Source: Tamarix chinensis
Taxonomy: Eukaryota; Streptophyta; Magnoliopsida; Caryophyllales; Tamaricaceae
Reading direction: 5' to 3'
DNA: 64,000 bases
Assembly (NCBI GenBank): GCA_030549775.1
Contig: CM060181.1
Location: forward strand, 49,234,218 to 49,298,217
The translations under genes were made by a program, and so were the position numbers. Positions within the stretch are counted from its first letter, which is position 1, and each line of letters starts with the position of its first letter. The notes below the pieces were generated by a model. The model saw only the letters and a program-made list of their open reading frames with translations, made no database searches and was not told the origin of the DNA. This document shows positions 61,943 through 64,000 of the stretch, in pieces.

Positions 61943-64000
61943 TGTAACACCCCCAAAATTCACTCCTGAATTTTTTTTGAAAGAATAAAGTGGAAGCTAA
62001 AATAGAATTTGGGGAATGTTACCGCCACATCTAACACAAGATAAATGTCCACCATCTATCTCATGCTTGATGTAAGGCTAAAACCTGCCAAACAAAATTT
62101 CAAACATTTATGCCGTGAGGATAAACTCCCACAAGGAGATATCTACAGGCAGATGGCAAGTGAATCAATTCACTAAATAAAATCATCGCTGAATGAATCA
62201 GCGGAACCTGTGAAATAAATCCGAGTTTTAAAAGCTTATTAGAGTACGAGAAATTGAAAGTCAATTACAATACCCTTGAAATTTTAAATACAACACTTGT
62301 AACTTCCAAAGATGAATACAGTTAAACAAGATAAAACCCGATAGATCAAATTCTAGATTGCCTACTCTCTCAAACCAAGCCTTCCACAATATTCGATCTT
62401 AAACCTGCGCAAGAGGTCTGCTCCCCACCATCAGTGGATCATCACAGGACCCATTCAACTAAGGTAGTATCAGTACGGGTCCAATACTGAGTAAATCCCA
62501 CTACCCTATCTTATGGGAGAGACGTAAACTATAACATCAAGTGTATATTGAATCATGGTGCATTACATTGATACAATATTATGCATACTCAATACCCACA
62601 TCATAAGTCCTACCATACACATATAATAACATGCGAAACATATGTAACATCTTATTTAAACATGTAACTGTGGTATGACCAAAATATAAAGTAGCTCATG
62701 TGCCTCGGGTAGGAATAATCCATATCATTGACAAACCATTACACGACCACACAATTTCGGATGCAACATCTTAAACCAATAAGAGATTCAGATAATCCAA
62801 CCGGGCATTTTTGGACAACGCCAAACCAAACCAAGCCGAATCGGGCATTTATCAAGTGGGCATTTATGGGTAATGCCAAACCAAACCAATCGGGCATTTA
62901 GCCCCACGGACATTACTTAGGGACATGTCCAGCCCTAGTCGAGTAGACTCATACTTTAGATCTCTGGTAAATATAGTCAACTCACATCATAGTCTTTATC
63001 AATTCATGTGAGTGCGGGAACCCCACTATTATAGCCAGTGGAACGGTCACGAGGGCCATGCTCTGCCACTATTTTAGCCGGTGGACCGGTCTGGCCCCGA
63101 CTCACATGATATTTCACGATAATTACTTTATATCTTTCCCATGTATTATCATTATTACGTTCGGTTTGTTGAGCACGGAATCCCTCACTATTATAACTGG
63201 TGTAACGGTCACAAGGGCACATGCCCTGCCACTATTATAGCCGGTGGACCGGTCGCAAGGGTAACATACCCTGCCACTATTATTCGCTGGTGGACCGGTC
63301 TGGGTTCGACTCAACATCTTCCTCTTTAGGTGATTAATGTCTTAATGTGTCTTAATCGAAAGAATTTTACCCTCAATATGCATGTCCTAAAAGGCCACAC
63401 GACATTCATCATAACTTGCAGCATATCCATATTAGCACATACTAGACAAGAGCAGGAGAACATACCTCGGTTCCAAACTGAGCTACATAATAAAAACATA
63501 TAACATATAGGACACAACATATAAATCGTACAAGGCATCCAAGGCAAGTAAAACACGTAACACACAGGCGGCCTTAGTTACATCCTTACGAAACACCCAT
63601 AAGTGGAGATAAGTAGAGAGTTACCTAAATCCGAAGCTAGCTAAGCGAGATAAGAGGAAGAGAGAGATCAATAGTTCTAGGATCCATAATAAAGCTTTCC
63701 TATATCAGCGATAGAAATCTAAAACTAAGTTAGAAACTATCCTATCAATCAATAATTCAATTATTATAATTAGATCGACACAAAGAGACAGACAATTTTT
63801 TCTTAGAAAATGTGTCCAAAACCTAGGACTCAAGAGCATAGCTCTATTAAGATTTAAAGTTAAATATTACTCAAATCGGTTTAAATACATATCACTTAAA
63901 GTATTTTAAATTGATTTGGAAGCTAGGGAAGTAACGATAGAAGATAAGTTATTTTTTTAAAAACGATTTACTAGTTAGGTTTTACAACCCAGAAGACAAA
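61943..64000 (-). mobile_element. LTR-family copy A6, running off the right edge
   Basis: It starts TGTAACACCCCCAAAATTCACTCCTG, then GTTACCGCCACATCTAACACAAG and GTAAGGCTAAAACCTG. The palindrome array is at 63018-63300. No coding region. Its other end lies beyond 64000. Confidence 0.7.
63018..63300. repeat. CCACTATTATAGCCGGTGGACCGGTC palindromic repeat, A6 version
   Basis: Five units (63022, 63066, 63187, 63230 and 63273) with very regular arms CCACTATTATAGCC/GGTGGACCGGTC and spacers such as ACAAGGGCACATGCCCTG, which is itself a small inverted repeat (GGGCA..TGCCC). Confidence 0.88.

Noticed and set aside
1..64000. tRNA or rRNA genes, organelle DNA insertions, bacterial-type operons
   Set aside because: I looked for tRNA arms, rRNA cores and organelle gene order and saw none; the only tRNA-like matches are the retrotransposon primer sites.

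Overview
This is nuclear DNA from a flowering plant. It is AT-rich and packed with LTR retrotransposons, and it has one clearly functional gene. That gene lies on the minus strand at about 24.9-36.0 kb and encodes the 65-kDa scaffold (A) subunit of protein phosphatase 2A. I could join 12 coding exons with consistent phases and GT-AG introns into an uninterrupted 587-residue HEAT-repeat protein, the length usual for plant PP2A-A. The species cannot be named from the sequence.

Layout. 1-4676: a very young non-autonomous LTR element (tRNA-Asp primer site, almost identical 1.55-kb LTRs, no gag-pol), cut by the left window edge. 4677-18032: long LTRs of one Ty3/gypsy family (ends TGTAACACCC...GGGxATTAxA), inserted into one another and carrying tandem arrays, plus an hAT-type transposon with a perfect 8-bp target duplication. 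18033-24284: AT-rich DNA with a decayed copia-like element. 24285-36700: the PP2A-A gene, with two MITE-like elements and a broken Ty3/gypsy gag/RT fragment in its introns. 36700-38760: a small hAT-like MITE, an AT-rich repeat field and one doubtful exon. 38760-50100: a nested block (old LTR, then a solo LTR with target duplication CTTAA, then an opposite-strand solo LTR with duplication CAACT, itself split by a 5-kb LTR). 50100-56526: retrotransposon internal sequence including a Gag pseudogene and an initiator-Met tRNA primer site joined to its LTR. 56527-64000: more LTRs of the same superfamily.

The key to the repeats is the junction near 52.7 kb, where an LTR end, the primer site and a Gag pseudogene sit together. 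It shows that the many 'TGTAACACC' blocks are long LTRs and gives their sense strand. Most are minus-sense and lack internal sequence, so they are best read as solo or truncated LTRs. Their long proline/serine/leucine-rich open frames come from pyrimidine-rich LTR sequence and are not genes.

I found no new multi-gene system. The least expected structure is a series of GGGY-TTC-RCCC hairpins at about 155-bp spacing inside one LTR (about 7.17-8.12 kb), with stem changes that compensate for one another.
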